A stretch of 64,000 bases of DNA from Oscillibacter valericigenes (GCF_016902445.1 NZ_JACSNX010000005.1:87248-151247), one strand, 5' to 3'; positions 52,138 to 62,836 are shown, counted from the first letter of the stretch. A program made the numbers and translations. Notes: a model not told the origin generated them from the letters alone.

Positions 52138-52278
52138 GGAATTAGTATAGCACCCCTTCCTGTGTTTGTCAATCCCATTTTTGATGGGAAAGCGGTTTTT
52201 TCCAGCGGCGGTGTATAATTCCCAGCGGCGGCGGTGAGACTATGCCATGTACTCAAGCAGGCGAAAGGAGGTGTCCTG

Positions 52279-52386
52279 ATGAGCAACCGCGACAACCAGA
52301 ACAAGCGCGATGCCGGCCAGACCCAGCAGAAGGAAAACCGCGAGAACAGCCAGCAGAAGAAGGCCCAGAAGGAGAACTGCAAGTAA
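52279..52386 (+). CDS. Small Gln/Lys/Asn-rich protein
   Basis: 35 residues: MSNRDNQNKRDAGQTQQKEN and onward to KKAQKENCK. It is very hydrophilic with no hydrophobic core, so disordered. AAAGGAGGTG sits 6 bases before ATG 52279. A terminator follows. TATAAT at 52215 gives a -10, without a clear -35. No function is recognised. Acid-soluble-like spore peptides have this composition, but that is only analogy. Confidence 0.6.
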   Translation: MSNRDNQNKRDAGQTQQKENRENSQQKKAQKENCK

Positions 52387-52403
52387 ACTTCCGTGGAATC
52401 GCC

Positions 52404-52431
52404 ATCCGGCGGGGCAGATGCCCCGCCGGAT
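52404..52431. terminator. Bidirectional terminator
   Basis: ATCCGGCGGGGC/GCCCCGCCGGAT around AGAT, between convergent genes. Confidence 0.8.
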
Positions 52432-52463
52432 TTCTCTGTTCTGCGATGTGCTCCCGCGGCGTC

Positions 52464-54095
52464 TCAGCGGGGGATGAACTGCAGGTTCACATCCACATTG
52501 CCGCCGATGCCGGCCACCGTGCAGGAGCTGGAATACTGCCAGTAGTCTCTGTGGTAGTACAGCGTGGGATACAGCTGTTCAGAGCTGGTGCTCTTGTACT
52601 CCGGGTACCAGGAGAGATAGGGCTCCAGGGCCCCCTGATCGTATTTGATGTAGCTGACATACTGTCCGGCGTAGACCATGGCGTCGTAGCCGGCCTCCTC
52701 GATGCGCTGGCAGAAGGCCACGGCGCAGGCGGTGGCCATCTCCGGCGTGGTGCCGTAGACCCGGTAGGTGCTGTCGTGCATCTCCCAGTCGTAGGCCACG
52801 GGGCCGTCGATCTCGTGGTCCTTCAGCAGTTCAATGACAAAGTCCGCCTCCTCGATGGCCTCCTCCACGGTGATGGCCTGGGCGAAGAAGTAGACGCCGG
52901 TTTCAATGCCGGCCGCCATGGCCCCGTCGATGTTCTGGGCGTAGAAGGCATCCTCCATGATGCTGCCGGAGCCGTAGCCCCGCAGGCCGATCCGCACCAT
53001 GGCGAACTCCACGCCGTCGGCCTTGGCGGCCTCCCAGTCGATGGTGTTGTTGGTGCTGGCCCGGTTCTGATAGGCGGACACGTCGATGCCGAAGCGGGTC
53101 CGGTAGTCATCGCCCGTATAGATCAGCCGGTCCGGATGGTCCGGGTCCCATTCGAAATCCCCCTGGGAGAAGCGGTTCCGCTCCACGCCCGTGTAGATGG
53201 GGATCTGCTGGTTGCTGTAGGTCAGATACTCCCCCGTGGTCTCCGAGGGGGTGTACACGTCGCTGGGCTGGATGGCCTCCGGCTCTTCCGGCTGCTGGGC
53301 GAGATCCGTGACCGTGGCGCTGCCGAAGTTCCGCACCGTGCCCTGGATGGTCACATTCTCCAGTGTCACGCTGCCGGTGACGCCGGGAGCCAGGATCAGG
53401 TCCCCGGCAATGGTCATGTCCTGAAGGGCGGCGCCTTCCGCCGCGTTGATCATCACGGTGCCCTCCACATCCTGGGAGTAGACCACATTGCTCTGGATCA
53501 GCACCTCGATCATGTTGTCCAGGATCGTCACGATCTCCGCCCGGGTAATGGCCTCCGTGGGCCGGAAGTAGCCGTCCGAGGAGTCGGTGATATAGCCCAG
53601 GGCGGACATCTCCGCAAGGTAGGGCCGGGCGTACTCCGCCACCTGATCCGCATCCAGGTAATAGACCGTCGTGCTCTCTCCGGAGATGTTGAAGGCCCGG
53701 GCAATCATGGTCACCGCCTGCTGGCGGGTGATGGTGTCCCCGGCCAGGGCCGCTCCGTTGTTGCCCAGGTACACGCCGGAGGCGTGGAGCTTCAGGATGG
53801 CATCCTCCCAGTAGTTCCCGCTCAGGTCGGAGAAGGTCCCGGCAGGAGAGGTGCTCTGGAATTTCAGGAAGCGGTCCAGGATGCCCGCAAAGGCGCCCCG
53901 GGTGATGGAGTTGTCCGGCCGGAAGGTCCCGTCCTCATAGCCGTTGATGATGCTGTACTCCTCACTCCACTTTGTAATGGCGGTCTCCGCCCAGTGCCCC
54001 GCCGTGTCGGTAAAGGCCGCCTGGGCCGGCAGTACCAGGGTGCCCACCGTCATCAGCAGCGCCAGCAGCGCCGCAAACATCCGTTTTTTTCCCAT
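52464..54095 (-). CDS. SLH-domain GH25 muramidase
   Basis: 543 residues. Signal peptide MGKKRMFAALLALLMTVGTL. Three SLH repeats (about 28-220; FTDTAGHWAETAITKWSEEY, FSDLSGNYWEDAILKLHASG, YLDADQVAEYARPYLAEMSA), which anchor to cell-wall polymers. A linker, then a GH25 lysozyme domain (about 325-535) with GIDVSAYQ and DWEMH; the DxE pair (D and E near 460) is the likely catalytic set. Cuts muramic-glucosamine bonds. ATG 54095 has GGAAAGGAAG upstream. Confidence 0.9.
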   Translation of the reverse strand: MGKKRMFAALLALLMTVGTLVLPAQAAFTDTAGHWAETAITKWSEEYSIINGYEDGTFRPDNSITRGAFAGILDRFLKFQSTSPAGTFSDLSGNYWEDAILKLHASGVYLGNNGAALAGDTITRQQAVTMIARAFNISGESTTVYYLDADQVAEYARPYLAEMSALGYITDSSDGYFRPTEAITRAEIVTILDNMIEVLIQSNVVYSQDVEGTVMINAAEGAALQDMTIAGDLILAPGVTGSVTLENVTIQGTVRNFGSATVTDLAQQPEEPEAIQPSDVYTPSETTGEYLTYSNQQIPIYTGVERNRFSQGDFEWDPDHPDRLIYTGDDYRTRFGIDVSAYQNRASTNNTIDWEAAKADGVEFAMVRIGLRGYGSGSIMEDAFYAQNIDGAMAAGIETGVYFFAQAITVEEAIEEADFVIELLKDHEIDGPVAYDWEMHDSTYRVYGTTPEMATACAVAFCQRIEEAGYDAMVYAGQYVSYIKYDQGALEPYLSWYPEYKSTSSEQLYPTLYYHRDYWQYSSSCTVAGIGGNVDVNLQFIPR

Positions 54096-54308
54096 GATCC
54101 GCTTCCTTTCCTGTTTTTTCGACATGCCGCGTCCCAAAAAAATCCCGCCGCACCGCGGAGGGATCTCTATAATTGGTTTACATATTAACACAGCCATTCC
54201 CTTCCTGTCAATGACCGGGGAGCAAAAACCAGGGCTTTACAAAATTTTCCCGACGGTGAATAATTTTGGCAGGCACACCCGTGTTATGGGTGAAAGGAGC
54301 TGAGGACC

Positions 54309-54794
54309 CTGACTTCGTTTGGTACCGACGAAACCATCCGCCGCGCTGTGGAATCCCACAGCCGGATGCTGCTGCGGATCGCCATGACCCGGCTGGCGTC
54401 CCCCGCCGACGCGGAGGACGTGGTCCAGGACGTCTTTTTGAAGCTGCTGACCGCCCGGCCACAGTTCCGGGACGATGAGCACGAGAAGGCGTGGCTGATC
54501 CGGGCCACCCTCCACCGGGCCTGTGACATGGCCCGCATGGCGGAGCGGCGGACGCTCCCCCTGGAGGACGCGGAGGTCCTGCCGGGCAGAGAGCTGCCGG
54601 AGCCCTCCCCCATCCTTTCCGCCGTGCAGGCCCTGCCGGCGAAGTACAGCGCTGTGATCCACCTCTATTACTATGAGGGCTATTCCATCAAAGAAATTGC
54701 CAACCTGCTGCGGCTCCCTGTCCCCACCGTGGGGACCCGGCTCTCCCGGGGGCGGGAGCGGCTGCGCCAGATCTTGAAGGAGGATGTGGAATGA
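54309..54794 (+). CDS. ECF-type sigma-70 factor
   Basis: 161 residues from CTG 54309. Region 2 MLLRIAMTRLASPADAEDVV, QDVFLKLL and region 4 LPAKYSAVIHLYYYEGYSIK, EIANLLRLPVPTVGTRLSRG. GTG 54348 is the first standard start but would clip the front of region 2 and has no ribosome site; AAAGGAG (54292-54298) sits 10 bases before CTG 54309. Overlaps the anti-sigma gene by 4 bases. Confidence 0.85.
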   Translation: MTSFGTDETIRRAVESHSRMLLRIAMTRLASPADAEDVVQDVFLKLLTARPQFRDDEHEKAWLIRATLHRACDMARMAERRTLPLEDAEVLPGRELPEPSPILSAVQALPAKYSAVIHLYYYEGYSIKEIANLLRLPVPTVGTRLSRGRERLRQILKEDVE

Positions 54795-55975
54795 ATCGCC
54801 AGGACTACCGCGCCGCGTTCGACGCCGTGGACTTCTCCGCAGATTTTGAAGAGCGGACCCTTCAGAAGCTGGCGGCCCTGCGGCAGGCATCTGAAAAGGA
54901 GCAGATCATCATGCCTATGAATCGAGTGAAAAAGACCGCCCTGCTGATTGCGGCGGCTGTGGCCCTGCTGGCCGTGTCCGTATCCGCCGCCGTGGTGTGG
55001 CTGACCCCCGCCCAGGTGGCGGAGGAGCTGGACAACCCGGCCCTGGCCGCCGCCTTTGAGGGCAAGGACGCCATTGTGCTGAACGAGACCCAGACCGCCG
55101 GGGACTACACCGTCACCCTGGGCGGGCTGGTCAGCGGAACGGGCCTCTCCCGCTGGTACGAGGACGCGGATGAGACCCGCACCTACGCCGTGGTGTCCGT
55201 GTCCCGGACGGACGGCACGCCCCTGACGGAAGACAATTACGACATCTCCGCCAGCGGCACCTTCACCGTCACGCCGCTGGTGGCCGGGTATCCCCCCCAG
55301 TCGGTGAATATCTTCTCCCTGGACGGAAGCTGCGCTTCCTTCCTCCAGGACGGGCAAGCCTACTACCTGATGGATACCCAGAGCGTGGAGATGTTCGCGG
55401 ACCACACCGTATACCTGGCGGTGTACCAGGGCTTTGTCCCCAGCTACAGCATGTTCTCCGCCGCGGAGGACGGCACGCTGGCCATGCGGGAGGATGTGGT
55501 GGGCTGCATGTTCACCCTACCCCTGGACGTGAACAAGGCGGACCCGGAGGCGGTGGATGCCTTTTTCCAGGAGACCGGCCTGTTCCGGGAGCTCTTCACC
55601 GATGAGGAACTGGCTGCCCGGGAGGAAGAGACGGCTCAGGAGGATGCACGGATCACCGCCCCGGGGACCTACGGCAGTGTGGAGGTGATCGAGGTGCCGG
55701 GCCACGGCCTTGTCACCACCATGCAGGCCCAGGCCGCCGCCGAGTACGAGGCGTTCATGGAACGGGAGACGGCGCGGCTGGAGCAGGAGGCAGCGGCGGG
55801 TACGCTGTCGAAAGCGGATTACGAGGCGGCCGTCCAGGAGATGGCGGACTCTCTGGCGGGCCTCTGGGACGGCACGCGGTCCCCAACCTGGCACGCCAAC
55901 CCCGACGACACGGAGATCCTTCAAACACAGCCCAGCGCCGCGGCGCTGGCGGAGCAGGCGGGCTCCATGGGCTGA
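54791..55975 (+). CDS. Anti-sigma-factor-like membrane protein (DUF4179-type)
   Basis: 394 residues. A cytoplasmic N terminus (~45), one membrane helix (KKTALLIAAAVALLAVSVSA) and a large outer domain (about 75-390). Overlap with the sigma gene (ATGA) suggests it restrains that factor. The outer domain's ligand is unknown. Terminator at 55991-56021. Confidence 0.75.
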   Translation: MNRQDYRAAFDAVDFSADFEERTLQKLAALRQASEKEQIIMPMNRVKKTALLIAAAVALLAVSVSAAVVWLTPAQVAEELDNPALAAAFEGKDAIVLNETQTAGDYTVTLGGLVSGTGLSRWYEDADETRTYAVVSVSRTDGTPLTEDNYDISASGTFTVTPLVAGYPPQSVNIFSLDGSCASFLQDGQAYYLMDTQSVEMFADHTVYLAVYQGFVPSYSMFSAAEDGTLAMREDVVGCMFTLPLDVNKADPEAVDAFFQETGLFRELFTDEELAAREEETAQEDARITAPGTYGSVEVIEVPGHGLVTTMQAQAAAEYEAFMERETARLEQEAAAGTLSKADYEAAVQEMADSLAGLWDGTRSPTWHANPDDTEILQTQPSAAALAEQAGSMG

Positions 55976-55990
55976 CTGTGGACAGCAAGC

Positions 55991-56021
55991 AGCGGCGGAG
56001 AGGCAAAGCCTCTCCGCCGCT
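55991..56021. terminator. Terminator between the anti-sigma and HAAS-SEDS genes
   Basis: AGCGGCGGAGAGGC/GCCTCTCCGCCGCT around AAA, then GTGTTTTCC. Confidence 0.75.
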
Positions 56022-56032
56022 GTGTTTTCCAG

Positions 56033-57370
56033 TCAAGCGGTCTCTTTCTGCGGGGTCTGGGGCACCGGGGCGTCCCGGGCGATGGACTCCTCCCGGAGGA
56101 CGGACAGCAGCAGGCCCAGCAGGGCGCAGTCCACCGCCAGGGCGGTGCCGCCGTCGGACAGGAAGGGGTAGGGGAAGCAGGTGAGCATTCCCCGCAGCCC
56201 CGCCAGATCCTGGACCAGAACGGCCGCCGCCTGCCAGGTCAGCACCGCCAGCGCCGCCGTGCCCAGCAGCCTGCCCAGCAGGGACGCCTGGCGGCGGAGC
56301 TTCCGCCAGCCAAAGATCAGGATCGCTGCCGCCGGGGCCTGGATCAGCGCCAGCCCCAGCCAGCCGTAGTTGGCCAGGACCGCCAGCATATAGCCGTGAT
56401 ATCTGCGGAAGCCCAGCTCGAGGCGCACGTCTCTCATCAAAGCGGGGTCCAGCTCCACCATCCCGGCCAGCTTTGCGTGGCTCACGATCTCCTGCGCCCA
56501 GGTCATCTCCTCCTGGGGCATATACAGCCACTGGCCGGGCCGCAGGAAGGTGGCCGCCAGGCAGACCAGCACTGCCGTGCCGTAGGCCGCCACCAGCAGC
56601 CAGTTCCGCTGCTGGGCGCCGAAGGCCCCCAGCCTCACCCCCGCCGCCAGGACGCCGGTGACGCCGAACAGGCTGACCCAGAGGACCGGCGGAGCGCCCC
56701 AGAGGGCCCAGAGGAATCGCAGCGGCGACCCCGGCAGATAGCACACCGCCGGCAGCAGCCCCAACAGGCAGCAGAGGGCGAGCCCTCCCGTCCCCCGGGA
56801 CCGCAGGCCGTAGACCGCCAACGCCATGGCCACCGGCAGCAGCAGGATGATGTACTGGCCCAGATCGTGGGTGCATCCCATCTGAAACTGGAGCCTTCCG
56901 CCCAGGGCGGCCGCGGCGGTCAGGAGCACCGCCAGCGGCAGCGCCGCCTTTGCCAGAAGGGTGTAGTCCAGCAGATAGATCCCCGCCGCCAGGCCGGCGG
57001 CCAGCAGGACGATCCCTCCGAAGGACACCACATACTCGCTCCAATAGCTGACGCCCCAGCGTTCCGCCAGCCGGAGGACCAGCCACAGCCCCAGGGCAGC
57101 CGCCAGCAGGCACAGCATTTTCCACTGGGATTTCGGCCGGTGGAGGCGGTCCAGGTCCGTGCCCACGGCCACCGGGTCCCCCATCTCCTCCACTGCCAGG
57201 CGCTCCGCCTCCTCCGGGGAGTGACCCTCCGCCTGGAACTCGTTCCGCTGGTCCTCCAGGTGGGTCCCCAGCTCCCGGACCGCCACGGCCCGGGCCCGCT
57301 TCCAGCGGATCTGGGCGGCCACTGTGTCCAGATAGTCCCGGATGGTCTCAGGCCCCGGCACAGCAGGCAC
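56033..57370 (-). CDS. HAAS-SEDS (FtsW/RodA-like) membrane protein
   Basis: 445 residues. N-terminal HAAS domain (about 8-70; RWKRARAVAVRELGTHLEDQ, SPEEAERLAVEEMGDPVAVG) fused to about ten membrane segments ending in a SEDS-like block, FPYPFLSDGGTALAVDCALL. SEDS proteins polymerise peptidoglycan glycan strands. The PFxSxGG motif is there; the catalytic Asp of RodA/FtsW (WxxG-D loop) is not evident, so activity is doubtful. Overlaps the PadR gene by 23 bases, so PadR regulates it. Confidence 0.78.
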   Translation of the reverse strand: MPAVPGPETIRDYLDTVAAQIRWKRARAVAVRELGTHLEDQRNEFQAEGHSPEEAERLAVEEMGDPVAVGTDLDRLHRPKSQWKMLCLLAAALGLWLVLRLAERWGVSYWSEYVVSFGGIVLLAAGLAAGIYLLDYTLLAKAALPLAVLLTAAAALGGRLQFQMGCTHDLGQYIILLLPVAMALAVYGLRSRGTGGLALCCLLGLLPAVCYLPGSPLRFLWALWGAPPVLWVSLFGVTGVLAAGVRLGAFGAQQRNWLLVAAYGTAVLVCLAATFLRPGQWLYMPQEEMTWAQEIVSHAKLAGMVELDPALMRDVRLELGFRRYHGYMLAVLANYGWLGLALIQAPAAAILIFGWRKLRRQASLLGRLLGTAALAVLTWQAAAVLVQDLAGLRGMLTCFPYPFLSDGGTALAVDCALLGLLLSVLREESIARDAPVPQTPQKETA

Positions 57371-57695
57371 CTCCCCTCAGCACGCGGCCCACGGCGTCGG
57401 CGTAGGTGTGCCACGCCGCCTCCTTCTCCCGCAGGGCCGCCCGGCCCTCCTTGGTCAGGTGATAGTACCGCCGGGGCTTGCCGGCGGCGGCCTCCCGCTC
57501 ATAGGCGGTGACCAGGCCCTTCTCCTCCAGCGTGTGCAGCAGAGGGTACAGGGTCCCCGCCTTCAGGTGGAACACATCCTCCGACCGGGCTTTCAGCTCG
57601 CTGGTCATCTGGTAGCCGTACTTGTCTCCGTCCTCCAGCAGCTTCAAAACCAGCAGGGCCATGCTGCCGCTGACCAGGCTCTTGTCCGCTTCCAT
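57348..57695 (-). CDS. PadR-family transcriptional regulator
   Basis: 115 residues. SGSMALLVLKLLEDGDKYGY, QMTSELKARSEDVFHLKAGT, LYPLLHTLEEKGLVTAYERE. Winged helix of PadR. GGAGGG sits 7 bases upstream of ATG 57695. Operator at 57712-57728 covers its leader. Pairs with the HAAS-SEDS gene. Confidence 0.93.
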   Translation of the reverse strand: MEADKSLVSGSMALLVLKLLEDGDKYGYQMTSELKARSEDVFHLKAGTLYPLLHTLEEKGLVTAYEREAAAGKPRRYYHLTKEGRAALREKEAAWHTYADAVGRVLRGGACCAGA

Positions 57696-57711
57696 AGGCT
57701 CCCTCCTTATA

Positions 57712-57769
57712 TAGATATTCTATATATTTGCGATGCCGTCATTATATATTGGTTTTCGATATATGTCAA
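57712..57769 (-). promoter_or_regulatory. PadR operon promoter and operator
   Basis: Minus promoter TTGACA (57764-57769) and TATAAT (57741-57746), 17-base spacer. ATATAGATATTCTATAT (57712-57728) is a palindrome just downstream and ATATATCGA is in the spacer. Confidence 0.8.
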
Positions 57770-57777
57770 GCAAAAAA

Positions 57778-57802
57778 CCGCCCGGGCCATTGGTCCGGGC
57801 GG
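57778..57802 (-). terminator. Terminator of glmS
   Basis: CCGCCCGGGCC/GGTCCGGGCGG, ATT loop, six T on minus side. Confidence 0.85.
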
Positions 57803-57808
57803 AAGTTC

Positions 57809-59647
<1,839 letters not shown>

Positions 59648-59713
59648 ATTCTGTTATATCCTCCTGAATTTCTCGATGGAACTGTTCAAAAGGACAAATG
59701 CGCAGTCATTTGC

Positions 59714-59870
59714 CGCTTTCACCACGGTCACAGCCCCTTTGTTTTGCGGTCGCCCGCATATTTGCCGGCTGTGTACGCGCCCGTGGGCACGGAAGGGCAT
59801 CCGCCGAAAGCCTCGATACTCCCTTCCCCTCGTCGTCCCGCCCAATGGGCGGGCGCTGGCGCTTCTGATG
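59714..59870 (-). ncRNA. glmS ribozyme-riboswitch
   Basis: Minus strand: AGCGCCAGCGCCCGCCC, then GACGACGAGG, TATCGA and TTTCGGCGGATGCCC, the conserved core of glmS ribozymes. Cleavage is expected between A at 59863 and G at 59862. Glucosamine-6-phosphate triggers self-cleavage, lowering glmS. It sits directly upstream of glmS, whose ATG is at 59647. Confidence 0.93.
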
Positions 59871-59958
59871 GGCAATAGCCCATAAACTCCTTTCACATCT
59901 GCGATTTGTTCAATATTCTATGATCCTCTCCCCGCGGGAGTTCGATCCGGGATAAAAG

Positions 59959-59991
59959 CTCCGTTCCGGCAGATACTACCGGGACGGAGGG
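59959..59991 (+). promoter_or_regulatory. Hairpin covering the DUF421 ribosome site
   Basis: CTCCGTTCCGG (59959-59969) pairs with CCGGGACGGAG (59979-59989), which overlaps GGAGGG (59986-59991) used by ATG 60001. It may hide the ribosome site. Confidence 0.45.
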
Positions 59992-60000
59992 ATATGCGCT

Positions 60001-60684
60001 ATGATGACCGCCTTTGTCCGCACGATCATACTCTACTTCTTCATCATGGCCGGCATGCGGCTGATGGGCAAGCGCCAGATCGCCGAGCTGGAGCCCAGTG
60101 AGCTGGTGCTGACCATGATGATCTCCGACCTGGCCGCCGTGCCCATGCAGGACTTCGGCATCCCCCTGCTCTCGGGGCTGCTGCCGATCCTGACGCTGCT
60201 GGCCCTGTCGCTGCTTTTAAGCCAGCTGTCGCTCCGCAGCCTGCGGCTGCGGGCCCTCATCTGCGGCACCCCTGCCGTCCTGATCCGGAACGGCGTACTG
60301 CAGCAGGCGGCCATGCGGCGCAACCGCTACACCCTCGACGAGCTGATGGAGGAGCTGCGGGAGCAGGGCATCAGCCGGGTGGAGGACGTGAAGTACGCCG
60401 TGCTGGAGAACTCCGGCCAGCTGACCGTCTTTCCCTGGGCGGCCCAGCAGCCGCCCACGGCGGAGCAGCTGGGCCTGGACCTGGAGGACGATGTGACGCT
60501 GCCGGTGGTGCTCATCAATGACGGCCGGCTCCTCCGCCGCAACCTGACGGCCTGCGGCCGGGACGAAAACTGGCTGCGCAAGCAGCTGTCCCGGGAGAAG
60601 ATCTCCTCCCCCCGGGAGGTGTTCCTCCTGACCCTGGATGAGCGAGGGCAGGTATTCTGCGTCCGGAAGGAGCGGGAAGCATGA
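60001..60684 (+). CDS. DUF421 (YetF-type) membrane protein
   Basis: 227 residues. Two or three N-terminal membrane segments and the DUF421 core (GMRLMGKRQIAELEPSELVL, TLDELMEELREQGISRVEDV, KYAVLENSGQLTVFPW). YetF-family proteins are spore or membrane sensors; function unknown. GGAGGG is 9 bases before ATG 60001. Overlaps the DUF4363 gene by 4. Confidence 0.9.
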   Translation: MMTAFVRTIILYFFIMAGMRLMGKRQIAELEPSELVLTMMISDLAAVPMQDFGIPLLSGLLPILTLLALSLLLSQLSLRSLRLRALICGTPAVLIRNGVLQQAAMRRNRYTLDELMEELREQGISRVEDVKYAVLENSGQLTVFPWAAQQPPTAEQLGLDLEDDVTLPVVLINDGRLLRRNLTACGRDENWLRKQLSREKISSPREVFLLTLDERGQVFCVRKEREA

Positions 60685-61061
60685 GATCCTGTCTGACGCC
60701 CATCGCCATTCTGGCGGCGATCCTGGCCTTCGCCCTGTGGAACGGGTCCCATATGGCCGACAGCACCGACCGCTGGCGGGACCAGCTGCAGCAGGTGGAC
60801 GCCCTGGCCCAGGCGGAGGCCTGGACAGAGGCCCTGGATGCGCTGGCGGAGAGCTATGAGGACTGGTCGGAGCGCCAGACCTATCTCCACATCGTGGCGA
60901 AGCACGACTCCGTGGACGACGCGGAGGCCATGTACCGCCGCGCCATGGCCTTTGCCGCCACCCGGGAGCTCACGGAGTTCCGGGCGGAGCTCTCCGACCT
61001 GCGGGACCAGCTCCGGCTCCTGACGGAGATGGAGCGGCTGGACATCAAAAACGTCCTGTAG
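60681..61061 (+). CDS. DUF4363 membrane protein
   Basis: 126 residues. One N-terminal membrane helix (TPIAILAAILAFALWNGSHM), then a helical outer domain with EALDALAESYEDWSERQTYL. DUF4363 genes usually follow DUF421. Function unknown. Confidence 0.87.
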   Translation: MRSCLTPIAILAAILAFALWNGSHMADSTDRWRDQLQQVDALAQAEAWTEALDALAESYEDWSERQTYLHIVAKHDSVDDAEAMYRRAMAFAATRELTEFRAELSDLRDQLRLLTEMERLDIKNVL

Positions 61062-61065
61062 CGCC

Positions 61066-61524
61066 TCACCGGTTGTCGGCCAGCAGCTTATTCAGCTCCG
61101 CCATGAAGGTGTCGATGTCCTTGAACTGGCGGTACACAGAGGCGAAGCGGACATAGGCCACCTGGTCCACATCCCGCAGCCGCTCCATCACCTTTTCGCC
61201 GATGGCCTCGGTGCTGATCTCCCGCTCCATGGAGTTCTGCAGGTCCTGCTCGATCTCCTCGGCGATCTTCTCCAGCTCCGCAAGAGGCACCGGCCGCTTT
61301 TCGCAGGCCCGGATCATGCCGCCCAAGACCTTCCGCCGGTCAAAGCTCTGGCGGCTGCCGTCCTTCTTCACCACCACCATGGGCAGGCTCTCCACCGTCT
61401 CGTAGGTGGTGAACCGCTTGCCGCAGGACAAACACTCCCGCCTGCGGCGGATGCTGCTGTTTTCGTCCGCCGGGCGGGAATCGATGACCTTGCTCTCACT
61501 GTATCCGCAATAGGGGCACTTCAT
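61066..61524 (-). CDS. nrdR: Transcriptional repressor NrdR
   Basis: 152 residues. N-terminal zinc ribbon ([36 protein letters not shown]) and an ATP-cone ([20 protein letters not shown]). Represses ribonucleotide reductase in response to dATP. ATG 61524 chosen by homology; ends 5 bases from the DUF4363 stop, convergent. Confidence 0.96.
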   Translation of the reverse strand: MKCPYCGYSESKVIDSRPADENSSIRRRRECLSCGKRFTTYETVESLPMVVVKKDGSRQSFDRRKVLGGMIRACEKRPVPLAELEKIAEEIEQDLQNSMEREISTEAIGEKVMERLRDVDQVAYVRFASVYRQFKDIDTFMAELNKLLADNR

Positions 61525-61698
61525 ACCAGACCCTCCCAAACAGGTCCCCGGCTCCGGGGGCCGTTCCTCTTTCCATTGGAATCCCCGGCAGTCCGCCGCA
61601 GCGGCGGGACTGCCTTGGAGTTATTATAACACAGGCTCCCGGAATATGGTATCCACAATTTGCACGGTTTTGGGAAAAATTCCGGCAGCCGCCGCCTT

Positions 61699-62220
61699 TC
61701 AAAACACCGGCTGCTCCCCCTTGTCAAAGGCGAAGACCGCATACATCCGGCCGCCGATCCGGACCACCCGGGCAAAGCAGAACAGTGCCGGCAGCGGAAA
61801 GGGCCGGCCAGCATCATAGGGCGCCGCCACGTACCGCCGGCCGTCCCCGCTCCGGGTCAGGAGGCCGGAGAGGCCCCACAGCTGCTCCCGCAGCCACCGG
61901 GAGCGGAAGAGCGCCTCCGGCCGCTCCAGCGGCGCCCAGTCCACGGGCTCGGCCGGCCGGACGGGGCGGATCTCCCCCTGGAGCAGTCTTCCCATCGGAG
62001 CCGTCAGTTGGGCGGAAAACCGCCGCCGGATAGAGGCCCGGTCCCCGCAGGGCTCCAGGACGCCTAGCCGCAGCTCTCCCCGGTCCCCCACCGCCCAGGC
62101 ACACCAGAGCCCCTCCCCCGGCAGGCGGCAGCGGGCCTCATACCAGGTGTAGAGCGCCTCCCGCTCCGTGATCAGCTCCCCCACGGGCCTTCCATCCTGC
62201 ATCAGCGGAAACTTGTCCAT
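61699..62220 (-). CDS. Hypothetical protein
   Basis: 173 residues, soluble, Arg- and Trp-rich, not recognised. It starts MDKFPLMQDGRPVGELITER and ends FDKGEQPVF. Codon use fits the chromosome. Between its end and nrdR (61524) are 170 bases without a gene. Confidence 0.65.
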   Translation of the reverse strand: MDKFPLMQDGRPVGELITEREALYTWYEARCRLPGEGLWCAWAVGDRGELRLGVLEPCGDRASIRRRFSAQLTAPMGRLLQGEIRPVRPAEPVDWAPLERPEALFRSRWLREQLWGLSGLLTRSGDGRRYVAAPYDAGRPFPLPALFCFARVVRIGGRMYAVFAFDKGEQPVF

Positions 62221-62243
62221 GGCCCAGCCCCCTCTCCGAAAAA

Positions 62244-62279
62244 AGCTCCGCCTGGGAGATCCTATGCCCAGGCGGAGCT
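62244..62279 (-). terminator. Terminator of the secreted hypothetical gene
   Basis: AGCTCCGCCTGGG/CCCAGGCGGAGCT, 10-base loop, six T on minus side. Confidence 0.85.
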
Positions 62280-62292
62280 CTTTATGCGCAGA

Positions 62293-62787
62293 TCAGGCGA
62301 TGGTGTAGCTGCCCCGGACCAACAGCTTGGTGGTGGCGGCTGTGGCCCGGACGCCCCGGCCCTCAATGGTCATCATATACAGGTGGTTCTGCACCAAGGC
62401 GCCGCCGTTGTTCAGCGTCGCGGCCGCAGTCTCGTCGATGAGGCCCGGACTGGAGGGGGAGACGCAGGCGGCTGTCCCCACCCGCAGCATCACCTCGCAG
62501 CCGATGTCCCCGGTGAGGGTCTGTCCGCTGGTGAGGGTCACCACGGTAAAGGTGGCCGCTGTATTGGCACCGCTGCCGGTGGAGACGCCCAGCTGGGCGT
62601 TCCGGGCGGCGATCTTCTGGTCCACCCGCTCCATGATGGAGTCCATGAACGTCTCGTTCAGGTAGCTCAGGGTCACCAGCGGGTCGTCGGAGGAGCCGGC
62701 CTCCGCCGCGGCGGTGATCGTCACGTTCAGTGCTCCGCACAGCACCAGCAGTGCCAGCAGCCGCAGATACCATCTGTTCTTTTTCAT
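62293..62787 (-). CDS. Hypothetical secreted protein
   Basis: 164 residues. Signal peptide (KKNRWYLRLLALLVLCGALN, cleavage near AAA), then a Ser/Thr/Gly-rich region with ATFTVVTLTSGQTLTGDIGC and NGGALVQNHLYMMTIEGRGV, beta-rich. No family is recognised. ATG 62787 follows AGG-rich sequence. Has its own terminator. Confidence 0.7.
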   Translation of the reverse strand: MKKNRWYLRLLALLVLCGALNVTITAAAEAGSSDDPLVTLSYLNETFMDSIMERVDQKIAARNAQLGVSTGSGANTAATFTVVTLTSGQTLTGDIGCEVMLRVGTAACVSPSSPGLIDETAAATLNNGGALVQNHLYMMTIEGRGVRATAATTKLLVRGSYTIA

Positions 62788-62836
62788 GCTCTTATGTACC
62801 TCCGTGTCTTGATCTGTCGTGTATGAGAACATGGCG

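Noticed and set aside
59654..59896. 80-residue frame in the glmS leader
   Set aside because: It lies in the ribozyme core, which explains the conservation.
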